Shown here piece by piece: positions 9,096 to 19,914 of a DNA stretch of 64,000 nt. The stretch lies in contig NZ_JACVOR010000002.1 of the NCBI RefSeq assembly GCF_018882295.1, positions 62,001 through 126,000 on the forward strand, read 5' to 3'. How positions within the stretch are numbered: the first letter of the stretch is position 1; the number at the start of each line of letters is the position of its first letter. Both the position numbers and the translations under genes were made by a program. Under the pieces are notes generated by a model, which had not been told where the DNA came from, did no database searches, and worked only from the letters and a program-made list of their open reading frames with translations. Origin of the DNA: Polynucleobacter sp. 80A-SIGWE (GTDB lineage Bacteria; Pseudomonadota; Gammaproteobacteria; Burkholderiales; Burkholderiaceae).

Positions 9096-9551
9096 CTATC
9101 TCTTAGGCAGGCCCTGAATTACAGTGCCAGGGACGATGACTCTCTCGGAGAACCACTGTTTATTCATCTCTAGTGCGTAGCGGACTGGTGCTTTAGGGCA
9201 GTGGTTGTTGGTAGTCTCAGCTTGCATCTCTTCGATGTTCACAATCTTGCCATCATCCGCAATGAAAGCAATCGATAAAGGAATTTTGGTATTGCTCATC
9301 CAAAAGCAATGACCCGCCTTTTGCTCAAAGATAAAAAGCATGCCGGAGTTAGTTGGCATACTGGTTCGATTCATGAGCCCAACTTCACGGGCCTTGGGTG
9401 TGTCCGCTAGCTCTGCCTGAATTCGATAGATTCCAGCTTTAAGTTCAATCGTAGGTAGACCAACATTTTGCTGTGCAAATGTAGTGCTTGAAAAGCTGCC
9501 GACAATCGCTGCCAATGAAAATGCGAATTGTTTGATGTTGGTTAAGCGCAT
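9096..9551 (-). CDS. DUF192 family exported protein
   Basis: A 151-residue protein with a signal peptide (about 26 residues, ending TTFA before QQ) followed by a DUF192 domain. Diagnostic parts are EVGLMNRTSMPTNSGMLFIF, the aromatic CFWMSNTKIPLSIAFI and the C-terminal YALEMNKQWF. DUF192 proteins are periplasmic or secreted and of unknown function. It converges on the preceding hydrolase with 5 bases between stops and has no clear Shine-Dalgarno. Confidence 0.88.
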   Translation of the reverse strand: MRLTNIKQFAFSLAAIVGSFSSTTFAQQNVGLPTIELKAGIYRIQAELADTPKAREVGLMNRTSMPTNSGMLFIFEQKAGHCFWMSNTKIPLSIAFIADDGKIVNIEEMQAETTNNHCPKAPVRYALEMNKQWFSERVIVPGTVIQGLPKR

Positions 9552-9622
9552 GATGTTTTAAGTGATTGGTGTAAGTGGGAGTAATTCTAAGGCAGCGCTG
9601 GTGAGGCAAGAAAATACAGGCG

Positions 9623-9650
9623 AAAAAAAACCCAGGAACAAGTCCTGGGT
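9623..9650 (-). terminator. Terminator of the cold-shock gene
   Basis: Inverted repeat cccagga/tcctggg (9631-9649) with a 5-base loop. On the minus strand it is followed by a run of eight T, directly downstream of the csp stop. Confidence 0.92.
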
Positions 9651-9672
9651 TTTAGTAATGATCTAAAGCAGA

Positions 9673-9876
9673 TTAAGCTGCTTGGATATTAGTAGCTTGT
9701 TTGCCTTTAGGACCTTGGGTAATGTCAAACGTTACCTTTTGGTTTTCCTTGAGGGTTTTGAACCCAGGCATTGTGATTGCGCTGAAATGCGCAAACAACT
9801 CTTCTTCACCATCATCAGGTTTGATAAAGCCAAAACCTTTTGCATCATTGAACCACTTAACAATTCCGGTCGCCAT
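9673..9876 (-). CDS. Cold-shock domain protein, CspA family
   Basis: Single cold-shock domain of 67 residues that binds single-stranded RNA/DNA. RNP1 (K-G-F-G-F-I) is at 13-18 and RNP2 (L-F-A-H-F) at 27-31; the opening [15 protein letters not shown] is typical. The start has GGAG about 7 bases upstream. A consensus-like promoter at 9987-10015 would give a leader of roughly 100 bases, the length at which csp mRNAs often fold in a temperature-dependent way. Whether this copy is cold-induced cannot be read here. Confidence 0.95.
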   Translation of the reverse strand: MATGIVKWFNDAKGFGFIKPDDGEEELFAHFSAITMPGFKTLKENQKVTFDITQGPKGKQATNIQAA

Positions 9877-9986
9877 GCGAACTCCATTACATAAACTTAA
9901 AACAACCGTGATGAGGGTGAATACTTTTTAATCAGTCTCGCTCTACAACACGCCTAAATAGGACTTCAAATAAAGCCTACCCCCTG

Positions 9987-10015
9987 ATTGTTTGCCCTTT
10001 ATGGTGGGGTGTCAA
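9987..10015 (-). promoter_or_regulatory. Sigma-70 promoter for the cold-shock gene
   Basis: On the minus strand TTGACA (10015-10010), a 17-base spacer, then AACAAT (9992-9987). The -35 is perfect and the -10 matches 4 of 6. Transcription would start near 9980, about 105 bases before the csp ATG. The rest of the region 9877-10160 shows no gene. Confidence 0.75.
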
Positions 10016-10160
10016 GGGGTTGGGCAAAGATAGTTACTGTTAAAGCCCCCTTTTTTTATCGAAAAATGCCCCAATATGGGGTTAAGAGCCCTTTCTTGAT
10101 GGTTTTTTGCAACAAAGCCCTCAAATCCAAATTTTTATATCTGTGTTTAGAATGTTTCTC

Positions 10161-10508
10161 ATGAGTCGTACAACGAAAAATTCCACGGTTGGCAATCCAA
10201 ACAACCCCCACATCGAAGACACCATACTTCTCGAAAAGCAGGCCGAGAAACTAAAAGCGCCTTCGATGTATAAAGTTTTACTATTGAATGACGATTACAC
10301 GCCAATGGAATTTGTGGTGATGGTTATTCAGGAGTATTTTAATAAAGATCATGAGACGGCTACACGGATCATGTTGCAGGTTCATTTAGTTGGCAAAGGC
10401 ATTTGCGGTGTATTTACACGAGATGTTGCGGCAACAAAAGTGCATCAAGTTATCGAGCTCTCCCGCGAAGCGGGTCACCCACTACAGTGCACTATGGAGG
10501 AAGCATGA
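10161..10508 (+). CDS. clpS: ATP-dependent Clp protease adaptor ClpS
   Basis: Adaptor that delivers N-degron substrates to the ClpAP protease. The core [17 protein letters not shown] and [16 protein letters not shown], with the C-terminal [21 protein letters not shown], are ClpS hallmarks. The start is uncertain: ATG at 10161 gives 115 residues, ATG at 10152 adds three, and the frame is open to 10107; no start has a clear ribosome binding site. The TGA stop overlaps the clpA start as ATGA, so the two are translationally coupled. Confidence 0.95.
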   Translation: MSRTTKNSTVGNPNNPHIEDTILLEKQAEKLKAPSMYKVLLLNDDYTPMEFVVMVIQEYFNKDHETATRIMLQVHLVGKGICGVFTRDVAATKVHQVIELSREAGHPLQCTMEEA

Positions 10509-12811
10509 TTGCCCAGGAACTAGAAGTCAGTTTGCACATGGCGTTTGTTGACGCACGAGCTTCAAGACATGAATTCATTACGGTGGAGCATTTACTTGCC
10601 GCCTTGTTAGATAACGCAACCGCAGTCGAGGTTTTAAAAGCCTGCGCCGTCAATATTGCTGAGCTGCGCGCGCAACTCAAGAACTTTATTAATGACAACA
10701 CACCCGTTGTCCCTGGTAACGATGAAGTTGATACGCAACCAACTTTAGGTTTTCAGCGCGTAATTCAACGCGCCATCATGCATGTGCAATCCACTTCAAA
10801 TGGTAAGAAAGAAGTTACAGGTGCTAATGTGCTCGTAGCTATCTTTGGTGAAAAGGATTCGCATGCGGTGTACTTCTTGCAGCAGCAAGGCGTGACACGC
10901 TTGGATGTAGTGAACTTTATTAGTCACGGTGTGCGCAAAGATCAAACCGAGAGCGTGAAACCTGCTGAAGCTACCCAAGAGACTGAAGAGGCTGGATCTT
11001 CCGGCAAAGAGAGTCCTTTGGAGCAGTACACCCAGAACCTCAATGTTCTGGCTAAGCAGGGCAAGATTGATCCGCTTATCGGCCGCGATAGTGAGGTTGA
11101 ACGTGTGATTCAGGTGCTGTGCCGTCGACGCAAAAATAATCCGCTGTTGGTTGGTGAGGCCGGCGTGGGTAAGACCGCAATTGCTGAAGGTCTAGCCTGG
11201 AGAATTGTGAAAGGTGATGTCCCTGAAATTTTGGCTGATGCCACAGTCTATTCATTAGATATGGGCGCGCTATTGGCGGGCACCAAGTACCGGGGAGATT
11301 TTGAACAACGCTTAAAGAGTGTTCTTAAGTCTTTAAAAGACAGTGCACATGGCGTTTTATTTATTGATGAGATCCATACTTTGATCGGTGCTGGTGCTGC
11401 ATCGGGCGGCACCTTAGATGCGAGCAACTTGCTAAAGCCTGCACTATCGAATGGTCAGCTCAAATGTATCGGCGCAACTACCTTTACTGAATACCGCGGC
11501 ATTTTTGAAAAAGATGCAGCCCTGTCACGTCGATTCCAGAAGGTGGATGTGGTTGAGCCAACCGTAGATCAGACAGTACAAATCTTACGTGGTTTGAAGT
11601 CACGTTTCGAAGAGCATCACGGCGTTAAATACGCTTCCGCCGCTTTGGTTGCTGCGGCTGAACTTTCTTCACGCTATATCAATGATCGCCATTTGCCTGA
11701 TAAGGCGATTGATGTGATTGATGAAGCTGGTGCTGCACAGCGCATTCTGCCGAAGTCTAAGCAGAAGAAAACCATTGGCCGCCCAGAGATTGAAGAGATC
11801 GTTGCGAAGATTGCTCGTATACCGCCACAGTCTGTAACTGTGGATGATCGCAGCAAACTACAAACATTAGATCGCGATATTAAGAGTGTGGTGTTTGGTC
11901 AAGATCCTGCAATTGAGGCTTTGGCGAGCGCTATTAAGATGACTCGTGCCGGTCTTGGCAAGATCGATAGACCAATTGGATCATTCTTGTTCTCTGGCCC
12001 AACTGGTGTGGGTAAGACTGAGGTTGCCAAGCAGCTTGCTTACATCTTGGGTATTGAGCTTCTTCGCTTTGATATGTCTGAGTATATGGAGCGTCATGCA
12101 GTTAGTCGCTTGATCGGTGCGCCTCCAGGATATGTAGGTTTTGATCAGGGCGGCTTATTGACTGAAGCTGTTAACAAGAAACCGCATTGCGTTCTCTTGC
12201 TTGATGAGATCGAAAAAGCCCACCCAGATATTTTCAATATCCTCTTGCAGGTAATGGATCACGGCACTCTTACGGATAACAATGGTCGCAAGACTGACTT
12301 CCGTAATGTCATCATCATCATGACTACGAATGCTGGCGCTGAGGCGATGCAGAAGTCCACAATCGGCTTTACCAATGCGCGTGAGTCTGGCGATGAGATG
12401 GCCGATATTAAGAAGTTCTTTACGCCAGAGTTCCGCAACCGTTTAGATGCGATTGTTTCCTTCAAAGCGCTTGATGAGACCATCATCATGCGTGTAGTGG
12501 ATAAGTTCTTAATGCAGCTAGAAGAGCAACTCCATGAGAAGAAAGTGGATGCCACATTTAGCCCAGCATTACGTGCGCATTTAGCTAAACATGGCTTTGA
12601 TCCACTCATGGGTGCAAGACCAATGCAACGCATTATTCAAGATACGGTGCGTAAAGCCTTGGCTGACGAGCTACTCTTCGGAAAATTGGCTCAGGGTGGT
12701 CATGTGGACGTTGACATTGATGCTGATGGCAAAGTTCAACTCCAGTTTGATGCCCCAGTGATTCCGGGTAAGAGGCCAAAAGCTGATGTAGCTCCAGTTG
12801 AAGAGATCTAG
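10505..12811 (+). CDS. clpA: ATP-dependent Clp protease ATP-binding subunit ClpA
   Basis: Hsp100/AAA+ unfoldase that feeds ClpP. The 768 residues contain an N-terminal double Clp-N domain (about 1-145), D1 with Walker A G-E-A-G-V-G-K-T near 217-224 and Walker [11 protein letters not shown], and D2 with G-P-T-G-V-G-K-T near 498-505 and [16 protein letters not shown]. The start ATG at 10505 is fixed by GGAGGAA at 10496-10502 and the 4-base overlap with clpS. The frame stays open upstream to 10403 but there it lies inside clpS. A UUCG-loop terminator follows. Confidence 0.98.
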   Translation: MIAQELEVSLHMAFVDARASRHEFITVEHLLAALLDNATAVEVLKACAVNIAELRAQLKNFINDNTPVVPGNDEVDTQPTLGFQRVIQRAIMHVQSTSNGKKEVTGANVLVAIFGEKDSHAVYFLQQQGVTRLDVVNFISHGVRKDQTESVKPAEATQETEEAGSSGKESPLEQYTQNLNVLAKQGKIDPLIGRDSEVERVIQVLCRRRKNNPLLVGEAGVGKTAIAEGLAWRIVKGDVPEILADATVYSLDMGALLAGTKYRGDFEQRLKSVLKSLKDSAHGVLFIDEIHTLIGAGAASGGTLDASNLLKPALSNGQLKCIGATTFTEYRGIFEKDAALSRRFQKVDVVEPTVDQTVQILRGLKSRFEEHHGVKYASAALVAAAELSSRYINDRHLPDKAIDVIDEAGAAQRILPKSKQKKTIGRPEIEEIVAKIARIPPQSVTVDDRSKLQTLDRDIKSVVFGQDPAIEALASAIKMTRAGLGKIDRPIGSFLFSGPTGVGKTEVAKQLAYILGIELLRFDMSEYMERHAVSRLIGAPPGYVGFDQGGLLTEAVNKKPHCVLLLDEIEKAHPDIFNILLQVMDHGTLTDNNGRKTDFRNVIIIMTTNAGAEAMQKSTIGFTNARESGDEMADIKKFFTPEFRNRLDAIVSFKALDETIIMRVVDKFLMQLEEQLHEKKVDATFSPALRAHLAKHGFDPLMGARPMQRIIQDTVRKALADELLFGKLAQGGHVDVDIDADGKVQLQFDAPVIPGKRPKADVAPVEEI

Positions 12812-12853
12812 GTATTGCGTATTCAATACCAAGGTATTGAAAGACTGTAAAGA

Positions 12854-12874
12854 CCACCTTCGGGTGGTTTTTTA
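12854..12874 (+). terminator. Rho-independent terminator after clpA
   Basis: accacc/ggtggt stem with the stable loop TTCG followed by five T. It is nearly identical in design to the terminator at 8301. Confidence 0.92.
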
Positions 12875-13108
12875 CATTTCACAATGGCCCTAGATAATTA
12901 ATGTTACCTGCAAAATCTGTGACTTAGGTCTCATTCAGGTGCCCAGAAGGTCTTTAGGAATGAGTTGTATCTATTGTTGTACTTAGAGAGTATCTTGAGG
13001 GAAGTCCAAGGCTGATAACTGTTACAGCACTGGGTTTTTCAACCTCACGTAACAGTCGTCCTCTCTAGCGAATTAGAGTAGGTCTCATCCCTCTCAGAAA
13101 ATTCTTAT
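12875..13108. other. Non-coding stretch before the Gly/Ser-rich exported protein gene
   Basis: About 230 bases without a supported gene. It contains an inverted repeat, ctgttac (13019-13025) and gtaacag (13049-13055), separated by 23 bases. No convincing promoter or Shine-Dalgarno was found for the following gene. The repeat could be a regulatory site or chance. Confidence 0.4.
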
Positions 13109-13813
13109 ATGTTTAAAAAACTTGCATTGGCAAGTTTGATTACGTTCGCATTTACCAAGCCATATGCTCAAATTACAGTCGACACTACCGGCGGCACTAC
13201 CGGTGGCGCTGTCACTAGTAGCCCTCTGAGTAATTCTGTTTCAAGCGTAGGCAGTCTATCTACGGGAGCCTCTACCTCGGCTGGTGGTGCTGGCGGTACC
13301 GGTGGGTCTGTTGGCAATACCACTTCTGGTGCCTCAAGTTCACAAGGCAATACGTCGGGGAATACAACCATCACGTCAACCTATGTTGCTCCTAAGATTC
13401 CTGTTGCTACAGCATTTTCTCCGGCGAACCATCCTACTGCTCCATGTATGGGATCCACATCCATTGGGGGATCTGCAGTACTCTTTGGTTTTAGTGCCGG
13501 CTCATCCTGGGAGGCAACTGAATGTATGACATTTGAGGCGGCAAGATCATTTGATCAGGCGGGTATGCATGAAGATGCTTTAGCGATTAAATGTACTAGT
13601 AAGTATTCTGCGGCAGCACCTAGTTGTATTAGGTTGCGTCAACAGCATGAGAGTGAATTACAAAAAGCTCACTCTGCTCAATATGACAAACCTCAGCAGG
13701 TTGTGTCAGCCGGCCAATTGGGTGTCTACACAGAGACTGTCGATCCAGTCACCGGATATAAAACGATCATTGATACTCGAGGAACGCTTCCGCGCCCTAT
13801 TGTCACGCGATGA
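13109..13813 (+). CDS. Exported Gly/Ser/Thr-rich protein of unknown function
   Basis: No family recognised. The 234 residues start with a signal peptide (MFKKLALASL..., likely cleaved after A20). Residues 28-92 are low complexity, almost only Gly, Ser, Thr, Ala and Val with short GG-T/S repeats. A more ordered part follows (about 93-180) with C113, W134, C139, C162 and C173, where Cys-Gly-rich-Trp-Cys spacing suggests disulfides. The tail is Gln/Thr rich and ends PRPIVTR. The mature protein should be periplasmic or exported. Its TGA abuts the dut stop with no space. The coding character (real signal peptide, long frame, structured half) supports a true gene. Confidence 0.75.
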   Translation: MFKKLALASLITFAFTKPYAQITVDTTGGTTGGAVTSSPLSNSVSSVGSLSTGASTSAGGAGGTGGSVGNTTSGASSSQGNTSGNTTITSTYVAPKIPVATAFSPANHPTAPCMGSTSIGGSAVLFGFSAGSSWEATECMTFEAARSFDQAGMHEDALAIKCTSKYSAAAPSCIRLRQQHESELQKAHSAQYDKPQQVVSAGQLGVYTETVDPVTGYKTIIDTRGTLPRPIVTR

Positions 13814-14263
13814 TTAGGCTCTACCAGTGCTACCAAACCCACCAGCTCCGCGACTACTCTCGGTGAATTCTTCAACTACCTTAAGTTCTACTTGTTGGAC
13901 TGGCATTACTACTAGCTGAGCTAGGCGTTCCATTGGCTCGAGCTTGAATGCTGTGGATCCGCGATTCCAGGTACTAACCATCAGCTGACCTTGGTAGTCG
14001 GAGTCAATTAATCCCACTAGATTTCCGAGAACGATTCCATGTTTATGGCCTAAGCCAGAGCGCGGGAGGATGAATGCTGCATAGCGTGGGTCTTCTACAT
14101 AAATCGCTAATCCTGTTGGTACGAGGACTGTTTGTCCTGGAGCAATTTCAATAGCCTCATCAATGCAGGCGCGCAGATCTAATCCGGCACTACCTGGGGT
14201 CCCATAGGCAGGTAGTTGATCGCGCATACGTTCATCGAGAATTTTGACTTGAAGTTGTTGCAT
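13814..14263 (-). CDS. dut: dUTP diphosphatase
   Basis: Trimeric dUTPase that hydrolyses dUTP to dUMP, keeping uracil out of DNA and supplying dTMP synthesis. At 149 residues all five family motifs can be followed: [13 protein letters not shown], the [14 protein letters not shown] loop, [12 protein letters not shown] with the catalytic Asp, and the C-terminal [10 protein letters not shown] arm. It follows coaBC after 50 bases, a common neighbour pair in proteobacteria, and is the last gene of the ribF-ileS-lspA-coaBC-dut run. Confidence 0.97.
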   Translation of the reverse strand: MQQLQVKILDERMRDQLPAYGTPGSAGLDLRACIDEAIEIAPGQTVLVPTGLAIYVEDPRYAAFILPRSGLGHKHGIVLGNLVGLIDSDYQGQLMVSTWNRGSTAFKLEPMERLAQLVVMPVQQVELKVVEEFTESSRGAGGFGSTGRA

Positions 14264-14313
14264 GAAATTTCCTAAAACGGGATAAAAATAATTGGAATAA
14301 GTTTTGGGTAAAG

Positions 14314-15525
14314 CTAGATTTTTTTGGCAACTAACTGAATGAGTTGGCGTGCAAGTTGGAGCTTTTCGGCTTTGGCAATTTTCTTGCTACCACCCTCATC
14401 AATGATGAGGAGCTGATTAAGATCGCTACCAAAAGTATCAGGACCAATATTGCCAACTACCATCGGAATGCCTTTGCGCTTACGCTTCTCTTCAGCATGT
14501 TTTTGGAGGTCGGTGGATTCAGCTGCAAAGCCAACGCAATAGGGATGCGCCTTGCCGCTTTTAGTTTTGACCGCCTTCGCCATATCGGCAAGGATGTCTG
14601 GGTTGGCTACAAAATCTAAGTTGGGAGCTTGCTTACCTTGGCGTTTGATCTTTTCTTTCGCTGGCTTGGCAATGCCCCAGTCAGCCACTGCAGCCACTGC
14701 AAAGAAAATATCGCAGTCAGAAGATTGCATGGTAGCTGCATGCATTTCTTTAGCGCTGACTACGTCAGTGCGGGTAATTTTTCCGGTTGCAACTAGTGGG
14801 GTATCTAAATCACAAGGTCCAGCAACAAGGTGAACCTCTGCACCAGCTTCAACGGCTGCACGTGCGATCGCAAAGCCCATCTTGCCTGAGCTGCGGTTAG
14901 TGATGCCGCGTACAGGATCAATCGCTTCAAAGGTAGGGCCGGCAGTAATGAGTACACGCTTGCCTGCTAATGGTTTTTTCTGGAAGAAGGCAATGAGTTG
15001 TTCGGTAATTTCGGCAGGCTCGAGCATGCGTCCGTAGCCTACTTCGCCACATGCCTGAAAGCCACTTGCTGGACCGAGTAACGTAACTTTGTCTGCCAGG
15101 AGGCGCTCGGCGCTTCTTTGTGTTGCTGCATGTTCCCACATCTGCTTATTCATAGCGGGAGCTAGTAACAGGGGGCAATCTCTTGCTAGGCAAAGAGTGG
15201 ACAGTAAGTCATCTGCCAAGCCGAGAGAGAGCTTGGCCATGAGATCAGCGCTTGCCGGTGCAATCAAAATCGCGTCTGCCGCTCTAGAGAGTTCAATGTG
15301 CGCCATATTGTTAGCAATACTGCTATCCCACTGGCTGGTGTAAACCGGGTTACCTGTTAGCGCCTGCATAGTAACTGGCGTTACAAATTGCTGAGCGGCT
15401 TCTGTCATCACTACTTGAACGCTGGCACCTTCTTGCATCAACTGACGCGCTAGCTCGGCAGACTTATAGGCTGCAATGCCGCCGGAGATACCAAGAACGA
15501 TTTTCTTATTTAAAAGTGATTGCAT
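14314..15525 (-). CDS. coaBC: Bifunctional phosphopantothenoylcysteine decarboxylase / phosphopantothenate-cysteine ligase
   Basis: Two consecutive steps of coenzyme A synthesis on one chain. The N-terminal CoaC flavoprotein half (about 1-190) shows [15 protein letters not shown], the catalytic-His stretch [11 protein letters not shown], the PAMN motif and the [13 protein letters not shown] flap with its Cys. The C-terminal CoaB half begins near [16 protein letters not shown] and continues [11 protein letters not shown]. The 403-residue length is normal. It starts 9 bases after the lspA stop on the same strand. Confidence 0.97.
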   Translation of the reverse strand: MQSLLNKKIVLGISGGIAAYKSAELARQLMQEGASVQVVMTEAAQQFVTPVTMQALTGNPVYTSQWDSSIANNMAHIELSRAADAILIAPASADLMAKLSLGLADDLLSTLCLARDCPLLLAPAMNKQMWEHAATQRSAERLLADKVTLLGPASGFQACGEVGYGRMLEPAEITEQLIAFFQKKPLAGKRVLITAGPTFEAIDPVRGITNRSSGKMGFAIARAAVEAGAEVHLVAGPCDLDTPLVATGKITRTDVVSAKEMHAATMQSSDCDIFFAVAAVADWGIAKPAKEKIKRQGKQAPNLDFVANPDILADMAKAVKTKSGKAHPYCVGFAAESTDLQKHAEEKRKRKGIPMVVGNIGPDTFGSDLNQLLIIDEGGSKKIAKAEKLQLARQLIQLVAKKI

Positions 15526-15534
15526 GGCGCCAGC

Positions 15535-16029
15535 TTAAAGGGATTGGGAAGTTTTGCCAAATGACTTGCGTAGCTCACCCCAAATGATGAGGGCCGCACC
15601 GATGCAAATAGCGCTATCAGCAATATTGAAGGCTGGCCAGTGCCAATTGGCGTAATGCAGGTCAATAAAGTCCACTACAGCGCCGTACATAATGCGATCG
15701 AGGACATTGCCTAGTGCGCCACCCAGAATGAGGCTGAGGGCCCAGCAGAGCATTTTGTCGCCTAGGCTCTTGCGCAGCAGCCAAAGGATATAAGTGGAGG
15801 CCGCCAAACCAAGAACTGTAAAGAACCAACGCTGCCAGCCAGACCCCTGCGCTAAAAATGAAAATGCAGCTCCTGGATTAAATAATAGGAGCCAGTTCAT
15901 AAATGGCAAAACAGGTTCAGGCACACCTAACTGCAAATTACTTAAGGCAGACCATTTGCTCAACTGGTCTAGCAATAGCGTAACAATTGCAATCGCTAGA
16001 TAACGAAGAAATGATAGGTTTGCGTTCAT
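15535..16029 (-). CDS. lspA: Lipoprotein signal peptidase (signal peptidase II)
   Basis: Inner-membrane aspartic protease that removes signal peptides from prolipoproteins. The 164 residues contain four hydrophobic segments. The two catalytic aspartates fall in GNVLDRIMYGAVVDFI and FNIADSAI, and the N-LLFNPGAAFSFL stretch is also typical. It lies between ileS (29-base gap) and coaBC (9-base gap) in a classic ileS-lspA arrangement. Confidence 0.97.
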   Translation of the reverse strand: MNANLSFLRYLAIAIVTLLLDQLSKWSALSNLQLGVPEPVLPFMNWLLLFNPGAAFSFLAQGSGWQRWFFTVLGLAASTYILWLLRKSLGDKMLCWALSLILGGALGNVLDRIMYGAVVDFIDLHYANWHWPAFNIADSAICIGAALIIWGELRKSFGKTSQSL

Positions 16030-16058
16030 AGGTCTTGATTGGTCTACGTATATTTTAT

Positions 16059-18920
16059 TTACGCAAACAAGCGTGATTCGCCATCACCAAAGAGATTGCT
16101 AATGCAGCGACCGCATAACTCTGGATGTTCGGCATTTTCTCCAACATCGGCAGTGTGATGCCAGCAACGACCGCATTTCTTATATTGGCTACCGCGTACA
16201 AGCACTTCAAGGCCTGCATTGCTGAGTTCGAGATTAGCGCTGGAGGTGATGGTCACAAAGCGCAAGTCATCTTCCAGGGAATGCAGAATTGCGAAATCGA
16301 CATCACCTACTTTAATGGTGAGCTCCGCCTGAAGTGATGAGCCTACGTTACCTGCTTCACGTTCAATCTCAATTGCTTTAGTTACTTCGGAACGAATTTC
16401 TCGTACACGATTCCATTTAGCTAGAAGTTCAGTGGCTTGGGCAATTTCTGGGAAAGTGCCGAATTCTTCCATGAAGATAGATTCACTTAACTTCTCATCC
16501 GCACCATGTGGGAATGACAACCAGGCTTCCTCAGCTGTAAAGGATAGGAACGGCGCTAACCATTTGAGTAGGTTGCGCGTGATATGGAAGAGGGCGTTCT
16601 GTGCTGCACGACGCTCTTTCGAATCTGGCGCACTCGTATAGAGGCGATCTTTCAGAATATCTAGGTAGAAGCCGCCCAAATCTTCTGAACAGAAAGTCAA
16701 CATGCGTGCTACAGCTGGCTGGAACTCATAAGCCTTATAGTGCGCCTGTACATCCTGCTGCAATTGATTCGCGAGTGCAACAGCATAACGATCAATCTCC
16801 AGCCATTCACTTGCAGGCATCCCGTGCTTGCTTGGATCAAAGTCAGATAGATTGGCCAATAAGAAACGCAATGTATTACGAATACGGCGATAGCTTTCAA
16901 CCACCCGTTTCAGAATCTCATCGGAGATAGTCATTTCACCGGAGTAGTCGGTAGAGGCTACCCAGAGACGAATAATCTCTGCGCCCAACTTATCGGCAAC
17001 TTGTTGTGGGGCAATCACGTTACCCACAGACTTACTCATCTTGCGACCTTGACCATCAACAGTAAAGCCGTGTGTCAGGAGGGCCTTGTAAGGTGGCTTG
17101 CCATCGAGCATAGCGCCCGTAAGCAGGGAGGAGTGGAACCACCCGCGATGTTGGTCTGAACCTTCGAGGTACAAGTCAGCTAAACGACCATCTGCATTTT
17201 CAGACTCTGGGCGATAGAGTTCATCACGGTGTGAGCCACGAATAACGTGCCAATGCGTAGTGCCGGAATCAAACCACACATCCAAGGTATCGCGATTCTT
17301 TTCGTATTGAGCAGCTTCTTCGCCAAGTAGTTCAGCCACTTCGAGCTTTTGCCAAGCTTCAATACCTTCTTTTTCAACACGCTTTGCAATTTCTTCAAGC
17401 AATTCAACTGTGCGTGGATGTGGCTCACCACTTTCTTTGTGAACAAAGAAGGCCATTGGGACACCCCATTGGCGCTGGCGTGACAAGGTCCAGTCTGGAC
17501 GGTTAGAAATCATGCTGTTTAAGCGCTGCTTACCCCAAGCTGGGAAGAACTCCGTGTTCTCGATACCTGCTAATGCAGTCTCACGCAAACTCGCGCTGCC
17601 ATCAGATGGCTTCTTGTCCATGCTTGCAAACCACTGTGAGGTCGCGCGATAAATGATCGGCGACTTGTGGCGCCAGCAGTGCATGTAAGAGTGGGTGTAA
17701 GTTTTGTCTCGTAAGAGGCTGCCTGCTTCACGCATAGCTTCAACAATCTTCGGATTTGCTTTCCAAATATATTCATTGGCAAAGAGTGGCAACCAAGAAG
17801 CGTAGACACCATTACCCATGACTGGGTTCAAGATATCTTTATCGGCCAGTTTATTGGCCTTGCAAGACTTAAAGTCTTCCTCGCCATAGGCTGGAGCAGA
17901 GTGCACAACACCAGTACCAGTATCGAGCGTGACGTACTCGGCGGGATAGATTGGTGAGAGGCGTTTGTATCCCTCATGCAATGGAGCGAGCGGATGCCAA
18001 AAAGAGATATTGGCTAACTGGCTGCCCAAGCAAGTGCCAATCACTTTGCCTTCAAGACCAAAATCTTCCAAGCAAGTTTCTACGCGGTCTTCTGCCAATA
18101 TGAGTAACTTGTCGCCAGTGTCCACCAAGGCATAGCTGAGCTCGGGATGAACATTGAGTGCTTGGTTTGATGGAATGGTCCAAGGTGTTGTTGTCCAAAT
18201 CACAATCATTCCAGGCTTAGCTGGAATCTCAGTGAGGCCAAAAGTTTTTGCGAGCTGTGGGCGCTGCGCATCATCAAATGCAAAACCAACATCGACTGTT
18301 GGGTCGGTTTTATCTTGATATTCCACTTCAGCTTCAGCTAATGCGGAGCCGCAATCAAAACACCAGTTGACAGGCTTTAGACCACGGAAAACATATCCCT
18401 TTTCCCAGATCTTCCCAAGCGCACGAATTTCATCGGCTTCATTGCGGAAGTTCATGGTGAGGTAGGGGTTATTCCAGTCGCCCAGAACACCTAAACGCTC
18501 AAAGTCTTTCTTCTGTTTATCTACTTGCACCTTAGCGTAAGCGCGTGCTTTTGATTGAACTTCAGCGGTCGGTAAATTTTTGCCAAATTCTTTTTCAATC
18601 TGAATCTCAATCGGCATGCCATGGCAATCCCAGCCCGGGACATATGCGGAGTCAAAACCCATTAACCAGCGGGACTTCACAATCATGTCCTTGAGGATCT
18701 TATTTACCGCATGACCAATATGAATATCGCCGTTTGCATATGGGGGGCCATCATGCAAGATGAACTTTGGTTGATTAGCATGCGCCGCACGAATCTTTTC
18801 GTAGAGTTTATTTTTCTGCCATTGAGCGACCCATTGAGGCTCACGCTTTGGTAGGTCTCCCCGCATCGGGAACGACGTCTCTAGAAGATTGACGGGGTAA
18901 GAGTTTTCTTTTTCAGACAT
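16059..18920 (-). CDS. ileS: Isoleucyl-tRNA synthetase
   Basis: Class I aminoacyl-tRNA synthetase with an editing domain. In the 953 residues the HIGH motif is H67-I-G-H70 in [13 protein letters not shown], the KMSKS motif occurs in [10 protein letters not shown], and a C-terminal zinc site C-G-R-C-W ... C-G-R-C lies near the end. The ATG at 18920 overlaps the last bases of ribF by 8 bases; the frame is open further upstream to 19013, but that would overlap ribF by about 100 bases and adds no family sequence. Confidence 0.98.
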   Translation of the reverse strand: MSEKENSYPVNLLETSFPMRGDLPKREPQWVAQWQKNKLYEKIRAAHANQPKFILHDGPPYANGDIHIGHAVNKILKDMIVKSRWLMGFDSAYVPGWDCHGMPIEIQIEKEFGKNLPTAEVQSKARAYAKVQVDKQKKDFERLGVLGDWNNPYLTMNFRNEADEIRALGKIWEKGYVFRGLKPVNWCFDCGSALAEAEVEYQDKTDPTVDVGFAFDDAQRPQLAKTFGLTEIPAKPGMIVIWTTTPWTIPSNQALNVHPELSYALVDTGDKLLILAEDRVETCLEDFGLEGKVIGTCLGSQLANISFWHPLAPLHEGYKRLSPIYPAEYVTLDTGTGVVHSAPAYGEEDFKSCKANKLADKDILNPVMGNGVYASWLPLFANEYIWKANPKIVEAMREAGSLLRDKTYTHSYMHCWRHKSPIIYRATSQWFASMDKKPSDGSASLRETALAGIENTEFFPAWGKQRLNSMISNRPDWTLSRQRQWGVPMAFFVHKESGEPHPRTVELLEEIAKRVEKEGIEAWQKLEVAELLGEEAAQYEKNRDTLDVWFDSGTTHWHVIRGSHRDELYRPESENADGRLADLYLEGSDQHRGWFHSSLLTGAMLDGKPPYKALLTHGFTVDGQGRKMSKSVGNVIAPQQVADKLGAEIIRLWVASTDYSGEMTISDEILKRVVESYRRIRNTLRFLLANLSDFDPSKHGMPASEWLEIDRYAVALANQLQQDVQAHYKAYEFQPAVARMLTFCSEDLGGFYLDILKDRLYTSAPDSKERRAAQNALFHITRNLLKWLAPFLSFTAEEAWLSFPHGADEKLSESIFMEEFGTFPEIAQATELLAKWNRVREIRSEVTKAIEIEREAGNVGSSLQAELTIKVGDVDFAILHSLEDDLRFVTITSSANLELSNAGLEVLVRGSQYKKCGRCWHHTADVGENAEHPELCGRCISNLFGDGESRLFA

Positions 18921-19863
18921 AAGTTTTTTTCTGGAAATAATTTCTGGCATGCGCTGCATCAGATGCAATCGCTTTGGTAAGGGTTTCGAGGTCAGAGTAC
19001 TTCGCCTCGTCACGAATTTTTTCTAAAAGTTCTACGGTAATAATTTTTCCGTAAACATCTGCGTTGTAATCAAAGATGTGTGTCTCGAGGAGAACGCGAC
19101 CTTCGTCTTCGACTGTTGGTCTTACGCCAAGACTGGCTACGGCGGGAAGTGGTTTATCGCCAAGCCCCAAGACCTGTGCAGTGAAGATGCCCGAGCATGC
19201 TGGCTTGCGGTGGTGGAGATGATTAGCAACAGCGAGATTTAGTGTGGGGAAGCCTAAGGTGCGCCCCAGCTTTTGTCCATGAATGACGTGACCAGAGATG
19301 CCGTAAGGACGACCTAATAATTTGGTGGCTTGATCCATGTCCCCATTAGCTAAGGCATTGCGTAATGCTGAGCTGGAAATTCGTTCGCCATCTTCGAGTA
19401 CGGTGTGAATACTGGAAACTTCAAAACCAAATTGCTCGCCAGCAGCTTTGAGGCTTGCAAAATTGCCGACGCGTTTTGCACCATAGCAAAAATCATCCCC
19501 AATCAAAATCCATTTAGCGTTGAGTTGTTTAACAATGATTTCGGAAACAAATTCTTCTGGTGTGAGACGAGCGAATGCTGAATTGAAATGCTCTACCACT
19601 ACTCGATCTATCCCAATGTCCGCAAACGCAGCAAGCTTGTCACGCAAATTCAGAATCCGTGGGGGCGCTTGGTCTGGAGAAAAGAATTCTTTAGGGTGTG
19701 GCTCGAAAGTCATTACGCAGCTCACTAAGCCGCGTTCTTGAGCGCCATCCTTCAGTTGCTTGAGCAGGGCGCGATGACCCCTGTGCACGCCATCGAAATT
19801 ACCGATGGTTAAGGCACAAGCTGGTCCTGCAGAAAACTGGGTAGGGCCACGGAATACGTTCAC
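18913..19863 (-). CDS. ribF: Bifunctional riboflavin kinase / FAD synthetase
   Basis: Phosphorylates riboflavin to FMN, then adenylylates it to FAD. The N-terminal nucleotidyltransferase half has [14 protein letters not shown] near residue 22 and the [15 protein letters not shown] stretch; the C-terminal flavokinase half starts [22 protein letters not shown] with its PTLNL motif. It has 316 residues. The start at 19863 is GTG; no nearer ATG preserves the N-terminal strand. It is divergent from purN and shares with it a symmetric -10 at 19901-19908. Confidence 0.97.
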   Translation of the reverse strand: MNVFRGPTQFSAGPACALTIGNFDGVHRGHRALLKQLKDGAQERGLVSCVMTFEPHPKEFFSPDQAPPRILNLRDKLAAFADIGIDRVVVEHFNSAFARLTPEEFVSEIIVKQLNAKWILIGDDFCYGAKRVGNFASLKAAGEQFGFEVSSIHTVLEDGERISSSALRNALANGDMDQATKLLGRPYGISGHVIHGQKLGRTLGFPTLNLAVANHLHHRKPACSGIFTAQVLGLGDKPLPAVASLGVRPTVEDEGRVLLETHIFDYNADVYGKIITVELLEKIRDEAKYSDLETLTKAIASDAAHARNYFQKKTYV

Positions 19864-19900
19864 TAAATCGCTTTCAGGGTCGCTTTCGGGGTAACCATCA

Positions 19901-19908
19901 ATTATATT
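19901..19908. promoter_or_regulatory. Symmetric -10 between ribF and purN
   Basis: The octamer attatatt reads TATATT on the plus strand (19903-19908) and TATAAT on the minus strand (19906-19901). On the plus side the purN ATG comes 6 bases later, so the mRNA may be leaderless. On the minus side the ribF GTG is 37 bases away. No good -35 is visible on either side. Confidence 0.5.
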
Positions 19909-19914
19909 GTGGGC

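Noticed and set aside
10403..10504. Upstream extension of clpA
   Set aside because: It lies in the clpS gene in another frame; GGAGGAA and the ATGA overlap fix the start at 10505.
13019..13055. Inverted repeat ctgttac...gtaacag as a terminator or riboswitch
   Set aside because: A 7-bp stem with a 23-base loop and no T run; it matches no riboswitch I know. Kept only as a note in the gap.
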